Source of the DNA: Heliopora coerulea
Taxonomy: Eukaryota; Cnidaria; Anthozoa; Scleralcyonacea; Helioporidae
Reading direction: 5' to 3'
Assembly: GCA_030142905.1 (NCBI GenBank)
Contig: JASJOG010000157.1
Span: 580,001-644,000 of the forward strand
DNA: 64,000 bases
Positions 10,901-22,786 of this stretch are shown here, one piece after another. Position 1 is the first letter of the stretch, and every line of letters starts with the position of its first letter. The notes under the pieces are model-generated. The model saw only the letters and a list, made by a program, of their open reading frames with translations, searched no databases and was not told the DNA's origin. Both the position numbers and the translations under genes were made by a program.

Positions 10901-13900
10901 AAGTACTAGATCATAGAATTTACATTATCACAGGGCTGACAGGGCGTGTTTCACCCAGCAGTTCATGTTACCCCAGTTATTTATAGGAGTATTTGTTCCA
11001 TCCCTAAGAGTGGTTAACAGGAATGCCGTTAGGAAAATTTGTTGGAGTAGTGACAACTGTGGAACAAAAATTAGAGTTACAAACTGACGATTTGTCGAGT
11101 TGAAATGTTTTGACCTTATTAGGATTACAGTCATTCTTTGATACCGTCATTATGAAGTTCAACTTTAGTTAAGTTGTTGGGAGTTTCTTCATGCAAATTC
11201 TTTAATCAACCCTTTCGGAAGTGTAATTTGATATTGAATAGTTGCAAGACTATTTCATGTTGCCTGTCCTTTGAAGTTGGCTTAGTTTTAAATTAACCTT
11301 ATTAAATTTTTTGAAATAGATGAATTTTTACTTTTTATAGGATGATAACCCGATTTATTCTCCAATCTCAGATTTTGGTAATCTTGCGGCTAGGAGTCGA
11401 ACACGTACTGAAGCTTCGAGTCACGTTCTACCTAGATTAGCGAACGGCCAGATTTATGACTTGTGCAATTTCACAACGAGGGAAGGAATAAGAGTGATGT
11501 GTAAATATGGCAGCATTGCAAACGAATCAGTGAGTTGAATCTAACAAATTGACAGCAAAAAAGAGATGGGTATTTTTACAGAAGTTTTTCCCAATAAAAT
11601 CGCTTCAGACATCGCATTTCTGTCGAAAAATATTGGTGAAATTAAATGCGACAGAACTTCGACGTTTGAAACTGCCCTTAGACTTCTGAACCGAATTAAT
11701 TATTCATCAGGAAAAATGACAGATCCAGGTTTGACAGATCCAAGAACCAACCACGACAACTAGTACTTCGCATGTGAGCATAAATTTCTATTCTGTGATG
11801 ATGTACTATTGTGATGTGATCATAACTTATAGACTAACGAAAAAGTCCGTTCAACAGACTTGCAAGATGCTAATAACGCCAATAATATTAAAAATAATGT
11901 GGATTTTAGCAATGTCAGTTACTTTAGTTTGACGAAAACACTCTGCTTACATTTTCCATAAATATAATACCTTAGTTATTCCTTAAATCTATAGTCCATT
12001 GAAGATGTTTGCTGCTAAAAAGAACTGCACTGAGCTACTGTAACATAGCAACGCAATAGGTCAGAATAGCCTTAAATTCAGCTCAACTACCTTACCAGTC
12101 ATTCGATTTATATTTTGTTTCATCTTCTTAGGCCGATGTTCTCGTCAATTCCGCAACGTCTGATCTCACGAGTCCTTCAGCATGTGGTAAGGCACTCAAC
12201 GCAGTTGGTGGACAATCGTTCGTCCAAGCCTGCAAGGCTTTCAGAAACATACCTGAAGGTACCGTTGTTTGTACGGTTGGTGGAAGACTCTCGTGTAGCC
12301 ATGTCCTTCATGGAGTTTGCTGTGATTGGAATAAAAGTACACGAAGAGCTGAACAGGTGAGAAATTATTGATATATAGATAAAAAAACTCGCCTGGAAAA
12401 TAATTTTTCACTCAATACATAATGTGGAGTGCTACTCAGGTTGGAGATGCAGGACTCGAAACAAGTTACCTATTTTACATAGAGTCACTACTCCATGTGG
12501 ATGAGGTCACAACGTAGAGAGGATATCTGCCGAAAAATATGATAGGATAGAATGAAATTAGGTCTCCTGATAAGATGGATATTTCGCCGAAACTAAAATT
12601 GTGTAAAATTATGTGAGGTCACCACACAAAGTTGTTATCTTTCCAAAGAAACGCGTTGGCATAATATTATATATGGGGTTACCACTCAAGTGGGGTATCT
12701 CCCTGAAACTAAAATAGTGTAAGAATTATAAGCCGAGATACCCATTTTGTGTGGTGACCCCGTTTAACTCCATACTATTTTGTTTTCAGGGAGATATCCA
12801 CTGTATGTGATGACTCCATACATAATTTTTATTTTCGAGAAGATATCCCCATTAAGCGGTGACCCTACATTTAATAGGTAATTTGTTTGGAGCACTATAT
12901 CCCTAACCGCAGAAAAACTCTAAATTATGCATAATTCTTTACCTTATTGCAAACTTAAACTGTTCACTAATTTCTTTCTCTTTTCAACTTTTTATGTCAA
13001 TCATATGTTCTCTTTTATATTCATTGTCCAGGTCTTACGAAATCTTGTTAAAGAAATCCTTTTCAAATGCACTGAACTCAGTGCCAATTCATTGGCTCTA
13101 CCTGCAATTGGAGCTGGACAACACGGATTTCCAGAAGAAGTTGTTTTTCGAGTGTATAAAGAAGAAATTGAAATCTTCAGTGGGAACAATTTTTTCCAGA
13201 TGACCCTGCAAGATATCCGCGTTGTTGTCTTCAGAGAAGGATCAGGTAATGCGTCTGGGAATCAACTTAATTATCATCATGCCTCACGCAATGTACCAAC
13301 AGGTGGCCATAACCGGGTGGTTTCCTTCGGACAAGTACGTGTATTTCTTAAAGAGGGTGATATTACACACCATTCCACTCCATCAAACGCTCTTATCAAT
13401 ATACTGCCTCGACATTTACAGCTCGGTAGTGGAGGCGGCGTTTGTACCAGTATCCTGAAGGCGGGGGGACAACAAATCCAAGAACAACTTAATGATTTCA
13501 GAGGTTATCCGGTTGGTTTGGTTATACGAACAAGCGCTGGTTCAATGACAAATGTTGAACAAATATTGCACGTCGTTCCTACTTCTAATGACGTCGCTGG
13601 TCTCCAACGTTCGATAGAAGAATGTCTGATGGAAGCAAAAGCTTTGTTTCTTGGCTCCGTATCAGTTTCGGCCATTGGAACTTCCTCTAATATTAGTCCC
13701 AGAGATTCGGCCGAGGTAATTTTAAATGCAGCCGAGAAGTTTTCAAATGCCAATTACTCGCTGGTGGTAAATATTGTGGTGTTTCAGAAGAAAATGATCG
13801 CTGATTTTGAGGAATCCATAAAGAGGAAAGTAAATAGGACCGGAACTCTGCCGCCGCAATTTACTCTAAATACCAGTAACATTTCAAGGCGATCTATTAT

Positions 13901-16900
13901 CGGTGGGCTCGGAAATCCAGACACACCGCAGCGTATTGATTATAAAAAGCTAAAGAATGAAGAGGCAAAGGAGGTAATTCAACTCACGTTTGTAGCGAGT
14001 TCGCAGGGATCTATTGACAATTCTGTTCGAGAAGTGCAAAAGTTCATCCGTGATCACATCTCAAAAAAGAAGATTAAACACGAAAAAGCCCTTGATGTTC
14101 TTTGGAAAAATTGGGAAAGCGTTGGAAACCTGGCGCGGAAGTACAAGGTCACTCTCAGATGTGCTTCACCGTCAGAAGTGGTACTCGAAGGACTGGTAAC
14201 AGACGTCGTTCACTGCGCGCAAGTATTGCTGGGTTTGATGAACACTCAAGTCGGAGAAGAACGAATTCACGGCACAAATTATTCAGGTATATTGTTATGT
14301 CTGATAGTTGACGATGTTACTAGATATGACAAAGTATCTGTTTAAAATCTAATCATAAAATTTGGAGGAAATTAAAAGATGAAGTCATGAACCAATAAAT
14401 TCGCGACAGCTGAATTTTACCTATTACGTCATGTAAAACCTTGATTACGTAACCTGAAAATGTTGGGTTTAGTTTTGACTGAAAACGTCATAAATTTGCC
14501 ACTTCGGATTTGTCAAAAAGTTATGAACAATCTTAGACATGTCACATCCCATAAAAGAGAATCCTTAATTAAAGAATACAGTTTGATAAGACAAGCCTAT
14601 TATTTTTTCAAAAGCTTAGAGACAACAAAAACCCCCAAAAACCTACTATGCAAACATCCCTGTGGAAACATCATTACCTGTTACAATAACCTTATTTTCT
14701 AATAAGTGTTTGCAAAATTCTTCCTATTTCGCTGTAGTTAATTTAAGATGAACAAAATTTCAATCGCCTGAAATTGGCTTTGACACTTTCTATTGGTCCA
14801 ACCTGGATGAGGTTAATGTTTAGTTTTTACATCGAGCTTGTTGCTGCAATTAAACTATCGTCCTGTTTAATATACTAGAAAGGGACATGCTTCCTTAAGT
14901 CAACCGCTTCATTTCAACAGACATGAACAGCATTTACTATAAGGAAGGGCCTTGAAGCATAGATCTCATGACGATGACGTTGTTATTATTGATTTAGCCG
15001 AAAAAGATAATAGACCCTTCAAGGCTCGAAATACCGCATGCACACGTGCATGAATGCACGTAAAATTCGAGATGTGCATGTAACTTTTGTCACTTACATG
15101 CACTGCGTGCACGTAGAAATTTTCACAGTGACTGCATGGGCTGCACTTCATAATCAGCATCATTACCTTAACTTCAGAGTACGATTGGACATGGGACATA
15201 ATAGTAGTTTGTAGCAAATAGCATATCAATATTATTCAGCTGATAATTCAATCATGAACGATTCTTAATCCACTGTGCAATCTTACGCCCGTCCTTTTGC
15301 CATAATCATCAAGTGAACCTACGTTCTGAGGAGTCTCCCTCGAAAACTTCAAGTAAACCAAATCACTATTGAAAAGAAGTGAAATTGTGTCTCGAGAATT
15401 TTTTTGAACATGTCTGTGCACTTAAATAATTGGTGGTGCAGGTAGTTAAAAAAATTAGGTGCATGCTGTGCATGTAAGATTTTCCTATTAATTCGAGCCT
15501 TGCCCTTCTTTTCATGTCAAATCTAATAGTAAACTGTTTCAAGTCAGTTGTTGAGATTATTCTTGCAAAAAATAACATAATGTTTTTGACCTTCAAATAA
15601 AAAAATTATAAATGAGGCATGATCCTGACTCCTCTGGTTTAACCCCATTCTCGGGGACGTTGGTCCCTATGTCATAAAGTTCCTGGTTGCACCCGTGATT
15701 CAGATAACCTCTCAGACACTCAAGAATTAAAAAGCCTATCGACTTTTGATGAACGATCTCTCAATAATGTCGGGAACTGTACTTTAATAGCTGATTTTGT
15801 CGACTGGTAAGAACTGTTGAAACGCGCTAAATAGTCCTGTTTGTTGTTCCACCAAAGTCTTTTGCGAGTGTAAGCAGGATGCAAAGTTTTTTAATGCTGT
15901 ATAAGATGTTAGATGGGAGAAGTATTGTGAGCTTTTAATACAGTATAACGGTCGATTGTCTAGCAGTGAACCAGTATCTGAAGGTCAGTTAAATTGTTGA
16001 GGTTATCTTGGGATTTTTTTGAAAGTTTAAGGTTAAGTAAATCAAACAAAATAAGCCTTGGTTATATCTCTTTTTTAAATGTATCATAGAATAAATTTGA
16101 ATATAACATATGTGTGTCATTCTTGCAAAGAGAATCTGTAAATGTAAATGTTAAATGCCAATGTAATGGACAAATTCACAATATTAATCATGCTTCCCTT
16201 TAAATCACTTTTTGATTCTAGTAGATGTGCCACTGCCGACTCACTGGGACCCACAACCATCGGGACGTGTTGTTCATCTTGTATCTTTATTAAATAATTC
16301 TGACGAATACCATCGCATTCTACAGCTCTTCATATCCACAGGAGGATCTCGCCAGGGAAGTCAAGTTATAAATATCGAGAGAGTACAAAATCCGACCTTA
16401 TATAGGTCTTACGCACTAAAGAAACAAATGATGGGGAGTGAACGTAATGAAATGCTGTTATTTCATGGAACGAAAGAAAAAAACATTCAATCCATCAACG
16501 TGAATAACTTCAATCGAAGCTTTTCTGGAGTCAATGGTAAGAAGCCCGCCATGTCCTATTTATACTTGGGGCGCAATGTGCGCGTAACAATTTCAAATTG
16601 TTTATTTTAAGGACAATTCCGGATGATCTACCAAAATTTTAGGACTTTTCCTGAAATTTTTCGCCAAATCTAACGATGTTGTTGACTTATGACCATAGAA
16701 TAGGATGTTACCATGTCAACCGTATTCTGAATTGCAGGTTTGGCAAAATTTAAGTTTTTATTTCGTTTAAATTATTCGGTTTAACTAAATTTGAGTTTTT
16801 GTTTCATTTTATTTCTTTGGTTTAACTAGATTTTAAGGTTTGAATATCTCGAATTTAACCCTATGGGAACCGGGACTGTTTTAATCCTTTGAGAACCACA

Positions 16901-19728
16901 GGGAGGTCTAGAGGCCATGGACATGTAACCTTAAAACGACGCACATGATGCAACTAAATTTGACTAAGACGATGTAAAAGTACATCTTAATAATTTGATA
17001 GATACATAATAAATTTGATTAAATCGATAAATTAATAGATACTTTGGTGTCATTATTACGCTATGCGACGTCATTATGACGTATTTTGTTTAGTTGGCTT
17101 CAACCAACTCCAATCAATATTTGCATTAAGTTTGAACCTGTTACAACTAAAATTTAATAGCTCCGTATATGATAAAATTTTGAAGTTTACTAATACTTTG
17201 ATTGTCATTAGCAATAGCAATTACGTCATCCTGACGTCATATACTGAGATAACTCACTGGAACTGTCAAGGAATTTCCATCAAACTCTGACAAATTCTAG
17301 CATGCGTGGAAGCTAGTGAGCTAAGACACCTTGTTAGCTTAGTAACAAGTCAGGTCATAGCTAAGTCGTTAAAAATTGACTCAGTTAATGAGCTTTTTTA
17401 AAAGCTGTGACAGCTAACTTTAGAAATTATTACAATGGCTTTCTTAGATACAAAGAATATTTTTACAATGAACTCCACGTATCTGTTTTTGCGACAATGA
17501 AATTTTACAGCGAAATCCTTTATCTGGAAGAAATTTGCCATTTTGGTATCGGATATGTTGGATCCGCCATCTTAAATTCTTTCGAAATTATATTTTTCGG
17601 GAACAGACCTTAAAACAAGTCAAGCGGGCTGTAAAAGTTTTGTTGCTTATTGAAAAATGTTTTACAATCGTAACCTATCAGTGTTAATGAGGTTAAAGAG
17701 GCGCTCTGACTTTTAGCACGAGTTTAATTCACCGTCTTGGATTTCGAGTTTCAGTTTCATATTTTCGACAAATTAATGTCAAACAACCGTAATAATAATT
17801 ATGCCTAATTTGATAATGTGTTGCTAAAGCAGCCAGAAAAATACAAATTTCGTTGGAGAACTAGGAATTTTTGAAACTGGAATTTCATCAAGTATAGTTG
17901 TTAAACGGTTGCCGTTGAAACGCCAAAGTTTGTGAAAGGATTCCTATTCAAACTTTTTCCCGACAGATTTTGGAAACAGTAACCAAATTTTGTGGTTATA
18001 TTTGAAACGGTTTTGAAATTACACATCTACAAATTTGGATGGAGCCTTAAAAGCGTCTCCTGGCCTGAAACTAAAAGTGTTTTGGGACTAATTGGGTCCG
18101 GACTTCAGACGTTATTAGAATGTGTAATCGTATTAAAGCAAAATGGTGAACAAATGACGTCGTTATCACATAAATAATTTGAACAGTGGCTCAGCTAAAA
18201 GGGGGCTGGCTAACAACCGTCCCCCCAAATGCTTCGCAGGTATTTTTGTCTGAAAATCCTTTTCATCTGTGGGTAAATCTGAGTTGATGGCAACCCTGTC
18301 AAATGAAATAAAACTTAGCTGTTTTAAAAACACTACCCCTATTTCCAACGCCTGTAGATTCATCTTCAATCACATTATTTTACAGTATAATCACGGTAAT
18401 TCTAAATTCAAATAGTCTTCGTCAATGGATAGGTCTAAGATTTGTATTTATAAGCAACTAAACGAACAAATGTATCACAAACATATTTTTGACATAAAAA
18501 ACATTCAAAATTATGAAGTCATGATGACGTCACAATGACGTCATATGAAAGATAAACTATGACAAACCAAGGACTATCCAAGGTTGTAAACCTTCAGGTT
18601 TCATGGAAGTAGCTCAATTCGGTTTTTTTAATAATGGCTGCAACGCAAGCTACTTCTCTTGTACTCCCTTACGGCACCAGTTTGAATAGAGTTTAGGGAT
18701 TATTTTGTACGTCTAAATACAAAGCCTTGGAATTTGACATCTGGGATTCATTTGAAGGCTGCAGCAAGATGATTTATATCATAAAGCTTTATCTTGAAGA
18801 GGATATTTTATGAATTAACCTACACTGCCAAAGCCAACTAGAAAAGTTCACTACAGCCGGATTCTAACTCGCATCTTCGGGTTACCAGACCACTGCTTTA
18901 CCAATTGAGCTATCGAGTCAACTGGGAACAGTATGCTATACATTTTAAGTGCAAGAGAGATTCTCGCGACCACTTAACGCTCGATATTCAGAATCATCCT
19001 CAGGGTGACATGAAGAAATATTTCATAATTATTATTATTTTAGTTGATTCATCAAATATTCTCTTTACATCACCTTGAGGATGCTTCTGAAATAGAGTCG
19101 AAACACTGCACATATTCATGGATATCGAGTATTGAGTGGTTGTGGGAATCTTTCTTGCACTTAAATTGGATAAAACGAGCGCACTGTTTCCAGTTGAGTC
19201 GATAACTCAGTTGGTAAAGCAGGGGTCCGGTAACCCGAGAATGCGAGTTCGAATCCCGCTCTAGTCAACATTTCTAGTTGACTTTGACAGTGTACATGTT
19301 GGTCAAATTCATGAAATATTCTCTTCATGTCAGTCTGAGGATGATTCTGAAAAAAATTAAGAAATAATAGAATTTAGTGGATGTAACTTGTAATATTTCA
19401 ACCAAAGTCTTATTTTGTAGGTGTGTGGCTTGGGAACGGAGTGTATTTTGCCAGAGATGCCTCCTACTCATTGGCGTTTTCTACAAGGGGTAGGAACGTC
19501 AGCGGACATTTTAAAATGTACGTAGCCTATGTTCTGGTTGGAAAGTACACCAAAGGAGAACAAGGAATGAAAGCCCCTCCGTCGAGAAATGATCCAGACA
19601 ATCCAGGACTGTTGTATGATTCCATCGTCAACAATCCACGCAATCCTACCGTATTTGTCATATTCCTCGACCACCAATGTTATCCGGGATATATAATCAC
19701 ATTTACGCAGAATGGCAATACAGGGTAA
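7982..19728 (+). CDS. PARP14-like: PARP14-like mono-ADP-ribosyltransferase, seven exons
   Basis: Proposed exons are 7982-8183, 9212-10872, 11341-11529, 12132-12356, 13032-14286, 16222-16536 and 19421-19728. All junctions are GT-AG and the phases agree, giving 1,384 codons and a TAA stop. Exon 1 starts at an ATG with A at -3. Exons 1-2 encode an RRM (ILVSGLS as RNP2, HAIVTFDE as RNP1, LNGKQLLVK at its end). Exon 2 continues with a long KH-like region. Exons 3-5 form macro domain 1 (DVLVNSAT, LPAIGAGQHGFP). Exon 5 adds a second macro-like domain near residues 850-985 (LGSGGGVCTSIL) and a KH-like segment. Exons 6-7 form the ART domain: LFHGT, then GNGVYFARDASYS, then PTVFVIF where PARP1 has its catalytic Glu. 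His and Tyr are kept and the third position appears to be Val, so it would attach single ADP-ribose units. No WWE domain was found. PARP14 relatives act in innate immune and stress signalling. Confidence 0.88.
8275..8425 (-). repeat. tRNA-derived SINE in PARP14-like intron 1, copy 1
   Basis: On the minus strand an A-box-like tagctcaatggttagcg and a B-box-like gttcgatccccgc are followed by a gctcagaaatcg / tttctgag hairpin and agcttgacgat. The anticodon arm does not fold well, so a SINE head is more likely than a tRNA gene. Confidence 0.7.
8500..8660 (-). repeat. tRNA-derived SINE in intron 1, copy 2 (degraded)
   Basis: This is the same family as the flanking copies, on the minus strand, with a mutated B box and the tail ctctgaggtaaaagcttgac. 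Sequence to its right (8640-8730) repeats the tail motif in inverted orientation. Confidence 0.6.
8805..8965 (+). repeat. tRNA-derived SINE in intron 1, copy 3
   Basis: This plus-strand copy has clear A-box (tggtagctcattggttag) and B-box (gggttcgatccccgt) sequences, then a tail with tttttctgaggtaagagct and a conserved end near catatatat. It is the best-preserved of the three copies. Confidence 0.75.
12480..12900. repeat. Inverted and repeated gatatctccctgaaac motifs in intron 4
   Basis: The motif ggtatctccctgaaac with following aaaatagt is matched in inverted orientation by actattttg, then ttcagggagatatcc. Weaker copies flank both sides, often next to ggtgacc or ggtcacca. It looks like a foldback element or a cluster of small repeats within the PARP14-like intron. 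Confidence 0.55.
14985..15720 (+). repeat. Interspersed repeat family R1, copy 1 (interrupted)
   Basis: It starts with aaaagataatagac and continues, after a 483-base insertion, as cttcttttcatgtcaaatc through attcttgcaaaaaataaca to the ggggacgtt region. The same order of motifs occurs at 21645-21860 and 25605-25830, which lack the insertion. Confidence 0.75.
15020..15502. mobile_element. Non-autonomous DNA transposon with CAAGGCTCGAA ends
   Basis: The element is 483 bases long and begins CAAGGCTCGAAAT; its other end is the inverted form with one mismatch. A 5-base target duplication CCCTT flanks it (15015-15019 and 15503-15507). Removing the insert restores the R1 repeat as seen in its two uninterrupted copies. 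No ORF is present. The interior has many gtgcatg/catgcac motifs in both orientations. The 5-base duplication and CA-GGCTCGA-type ends would fit a hAT-type family, but the family is not certain. Confidence 0.8.
16537..18820. other. Left part of PARP14-like intron 6
   Basis: No conserved coding frame, RNA gene or clear element was recognised. Several tgacgtca motifs occur (for example 18520-18545) but without other promoter evidence. Confidence 0.5.
18821..19294. repeat. tRNA-like foldback repeat in PARP14-like intron 6
   Basis: Two tRNA-like units face each other. The right one (about 19196-19267, + strand) has ataactcagttggtaaagc and gcgagttcgaatcccgc. The left one (about 18845-18920) is its reverse complement. 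Their tails, including ctgaggatgattctgaa, are also inverted around a centre near 19040. Arms are about 200 bases each. A third tail copy follows at about 19310-19355. This closely parallels the foldback at 44.7-45.1 kb. Confidence 0.75.
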
Positions 19729-20073
19729 GCTCCACCCACCACATTTAGGCCGGTAATAACTTAGCGTTTGACGTCAACCTCGAGTCTCAGGATCAGGAAT
19801 GGGTCTGTTGTTCAAAGCAGAGATAACTACTCGTAAGTTAACAAGGCTATCCATGCTTTGAACAATCGAACTTAAATTCTATAAGGAGAACAGGAAGTCA
19901 CATGGGTTTCACTAAAGTTTGAAATTGGTGAAAGAGTTTGAAAGAGTAAAAATGGTTGGCTGTGAGAAGACAAGATCCACGAACCTTTTGATTTGTTCGG
20001 TCCCCTGGAAAATTCTGAAAATTGAAATCTCTGTGATGAATTTCCACAATCTGCTGCAAAATGGCTGAGGCAT
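19729..20073. other. Downstream of the PARP14-like gene
   Basis: This is presumed 3' untranslated and intergenic sequence. No clear polyadenylation signal or gene was recognised. Confidence 0.4.
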
Positions 20074-20601
20074 TTATGAACTCCCTGGAGCTAATTTCCT
20101 TTCAGACATGAAAACGGTTCTGAAAGGCCATCTTTCTCCCACGCTTCCCCCCTGTATCGATGTGGCTCTCCTGTGATAGCTGAGTGAAGAACATATCGAA
20201 TTAATCTGTTTGACCAGCATTGCTTGGGAGAGGAAGGGAAGGAAAGTCTCACGAACCACTTTCGACCTTATGACACAGTTTACGTTCCGTAAGAACGATT
20301 GTCTCGACATATTTTGCTCCTGATTGTAGCTTCTGAACAAATAGTCGGGACCTGTATCATGGGTTAGAATAACGCAAAGAACGTCGGTTTTTACAGAAAA
20401 TTTAGGTTCAACTGTCAGAATGCCTTCTGAAATATTAGCTGTGATGTTAATCAGATCAATTGTTTTTCCGTTCACTTTGGAATTCAATGTTTGCACAAAA
20501 ATGAAAAAACCGCAACTTATTCTGGTAGTTGTATTCAGCTGACGCAATAAGGGGAACCGCCAATTGAAAGAACTAAAAAATGTATGAAATGAAATTATCA
20601 T
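20074..20601 (-). CDS. Orphan ORF or exon, unknown family
   Basis: This is a 175-residue minus-strand ORF. Its first ~110 residues (for example FIFVQTLNSKVNGKTIDL, then LINITANISEG) look like real beta-rich protein and match the decayed fragment at 655-802. The last ~50 residues look like non-coding read-through. I do not recognise the family. It may be an exon of a duplicated lineage-specific gene or part of a repeat. No neighbouring exons could be joined to it with confidence. Confidence 0.35.
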   Translation of the reverse strand: MIISFHTFFSSFNWRFPLLRQLNTTTRISCGFFIFVQTLNSKVNGKTIDLINITANISEGILTVEPKFSVKTDVLCVILTHDTGPDYLFRSYNQEQNMSRQSFLRNVNCVIRSKVVRETFLPFLSQAMLVKQINSICSSLSYHRRATSIQGGSVGERWPFRTVFMSERKLAPGSS

Positions 20602-21644
20602 ATGAATATAAAATATTACAGAAACATGAATACAAAGTTCGTATAAAACTACAATATTTCATGAGAATAAAAACAATTTAAATTCTTCATAAAATTGATA
20701 TTTTAACTTGAGCGACACTGTTTAAGAAAGATTTATTGGTCAATCCAAACGTAACATATCTTATCTTAATAATTTACCTTTATACCTGTTAGTCGGACCA
20801 GATATGGTGAATCAGCTGAAAATAGTTTGTACTCATACAATATATTATTAAGTGACTTAGATACCATAGCAGAGCAATATATTTTTCAAAATTTTTCCAT
20901 TGTTATGACATTAATTACTTATTCCGGTCCGTACCCGAAGTTTTAATATTGCTCTGGCTAACGCCAGATAATTTTACACATCAAGAAGAGACTTCTTGGG
21001 CAAGAAAGGTTTAAACGACTAGAAACTCTGTTATACACTTTACCCAAATGGGAAGCCTTGTGAGAAGAAGAGCTTGTAATTATACCAAGACAACTGTAAG
21101 ACATTGTCCGTTGAACGATATTGCAACGGTGTGATACTCTTTCTAGTATCAAGTTTCCTCAAATTTGTTTTAAACAGTTAAGATTTATAAACAGACCGAG
21201 TCACGGAGTGGAACTGACATGACCAAAGCATTGTAAGCTTCGAAAAATCTGTGAACTCTGTATATAGTAACGGGAACACTAACCCCTATTCGCTTGCCCG
21301 AGTAAACGTGAAGGCTGCCAATGGACTACTTCAACGTCATTTTCAGTTTGTCACGTGGTCTTCTACGTGATCTCCAGTCCTTTGCACGACCTTGGGCTTT
21401 AATTTTTGTTTCGTTCAGCTTCAAAAACTTTCACAACCTTGGAAACAGTCTTCGGAAGGAATAATGCAAGACGAATTTTGCACGTGTTCAGTATTTAAAA
21501 TGATTCACAAGTCTTCTGTGGCTTAACAAGTGTGCTAAATTTTCTGAAGATGGTAAATTCACGCAGGGGCGTTGGAGAAAAATCAACAATCCGTCAGAAA
21601 GGTTTCTCTGATAATAAGACATTTATATATTGTACAAATTTTTG
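20602..21644. other. No gene recognised
   Basis: Only short unsupported frames are present. Confidence 0.5.
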
Positions 21645-21860
21645 AGTGCTATTTATTGATTAAGCCAAGAAAGATAATAAACTCTTGTCTTCATGTCAAA
21701 TCAAACAGTAAACTGTTTCTAGTTAGCTGTGATTATTCTTGCAAAAAATAACAAGATGTTTTCGACCTCCAAATATAGAAATTATAAAGATGGCAAGGTT
21801 CTGGCTCTTCTGGCTTAATACCCTGTCTGAGATGTTACTCCTAAGGCGGGGAATTCCTGG
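21645..21860 (+). repeat. Interspersed repeat family R1, copy 2
   Basis: It carries the uninterrupted R1 order: gaaagataataaactc, ttcatgtcaaatc, attcttgcaaaaaataaca, then a gag-tgttactcc segment and gaattcctggcgc. It serves as the empty-site reference for the insertion in copy 1. Confidence 0.75.
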
Positions 21861-22662
21861 CGCGTTCTCTGAATTCACGGTAACAAGCAGTTTCCTAAAG
21901 TGATTTTTCGGGACTGTTTTATGAGGCTTTTTTGTTAGTTTTCTAATTTATTTCCGTAAAAATTATAACCTTTGCCTCGGTTTGAATTTTGTGGAAATAT
22001 TTTAGAAATTCCTAGGATTACTTTGGCTATTTGAAATGGAGGTTTATGAGAACTTTCAAAGTTTCACGAGAAAAGGGTAAAAATTCACGAAGAAGATTAA
22101 AACTGACCTACTAGAATGCGTAGACCCCTAAAATTGACGTAAAAATTGCTTTCCATGGGCCGTATCTTTGGTTCAGATTTCAATGTCCAATTTGTGTTAC
22201 AGTCAGAGAAAACAGCTCACAGCTGCTGATACGTAAAAGCAAAAATCCCTTGCTACACCGTCTTATTCTGGACTTGTTGCTCGATTTACGGTCTATCAGG
22301 ATGACTTGTAGTGGAAGAATGCAAGTTACCGTAGAATCTTGAAAGTTACGATCTCTGTTACTTTCAGAATTGTTAGCCACTAAACGACGCTGCTTTCGTG
22401 AGGTTGTTTTTATTTTTTGTATCTACTGCGCATGCGCCACTAGATACCTTGCTGTCATGCAGGCTCAAAAGCGTGAGTAGGTAAGTAACAATAGAATAAA
22501 TCGGAGCCAATGAAACAGCGAATACCAAGAGCTGGGCAGTTACGACTTTTCCCGATTATTCGTTGTGTGATTCCTTCAGCACAGATCATTCCTTGTCAAT
22601 TGTCAAATAGAAGCGTAATTCGAGTATTCTACCGTCTTTAACGGCTTAAACCTATTTTCCAT
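21861..22662. other. No gene recognised
   Basis: No coding or repeat structure could be supported. Confidence 0.5.
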
Positions 22663-22786
22663 ATAATTGAGGAATGAGGTGCATAGAATACTCTCAAGAA
22701 CGAAACCTTCTAAAGCTACTGGACATGACAGAATATTACCAAAACTTATAAGGGATTGTGCCGACATCGTAACCGAATCTCTCACA

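Noticed and set aside
14287..16221. A WWE exon expected between the macro and ART regions
   Set aside because: No WWE-like sequence was seen, and exons on either side already join in phase.
19196..19267. Functional tRNA gene in the PARP14-like intron
   Set aside because: It is part of an inverted foldback repeat with a shared tail, and the anticodon loop does not have the normal seven bases.
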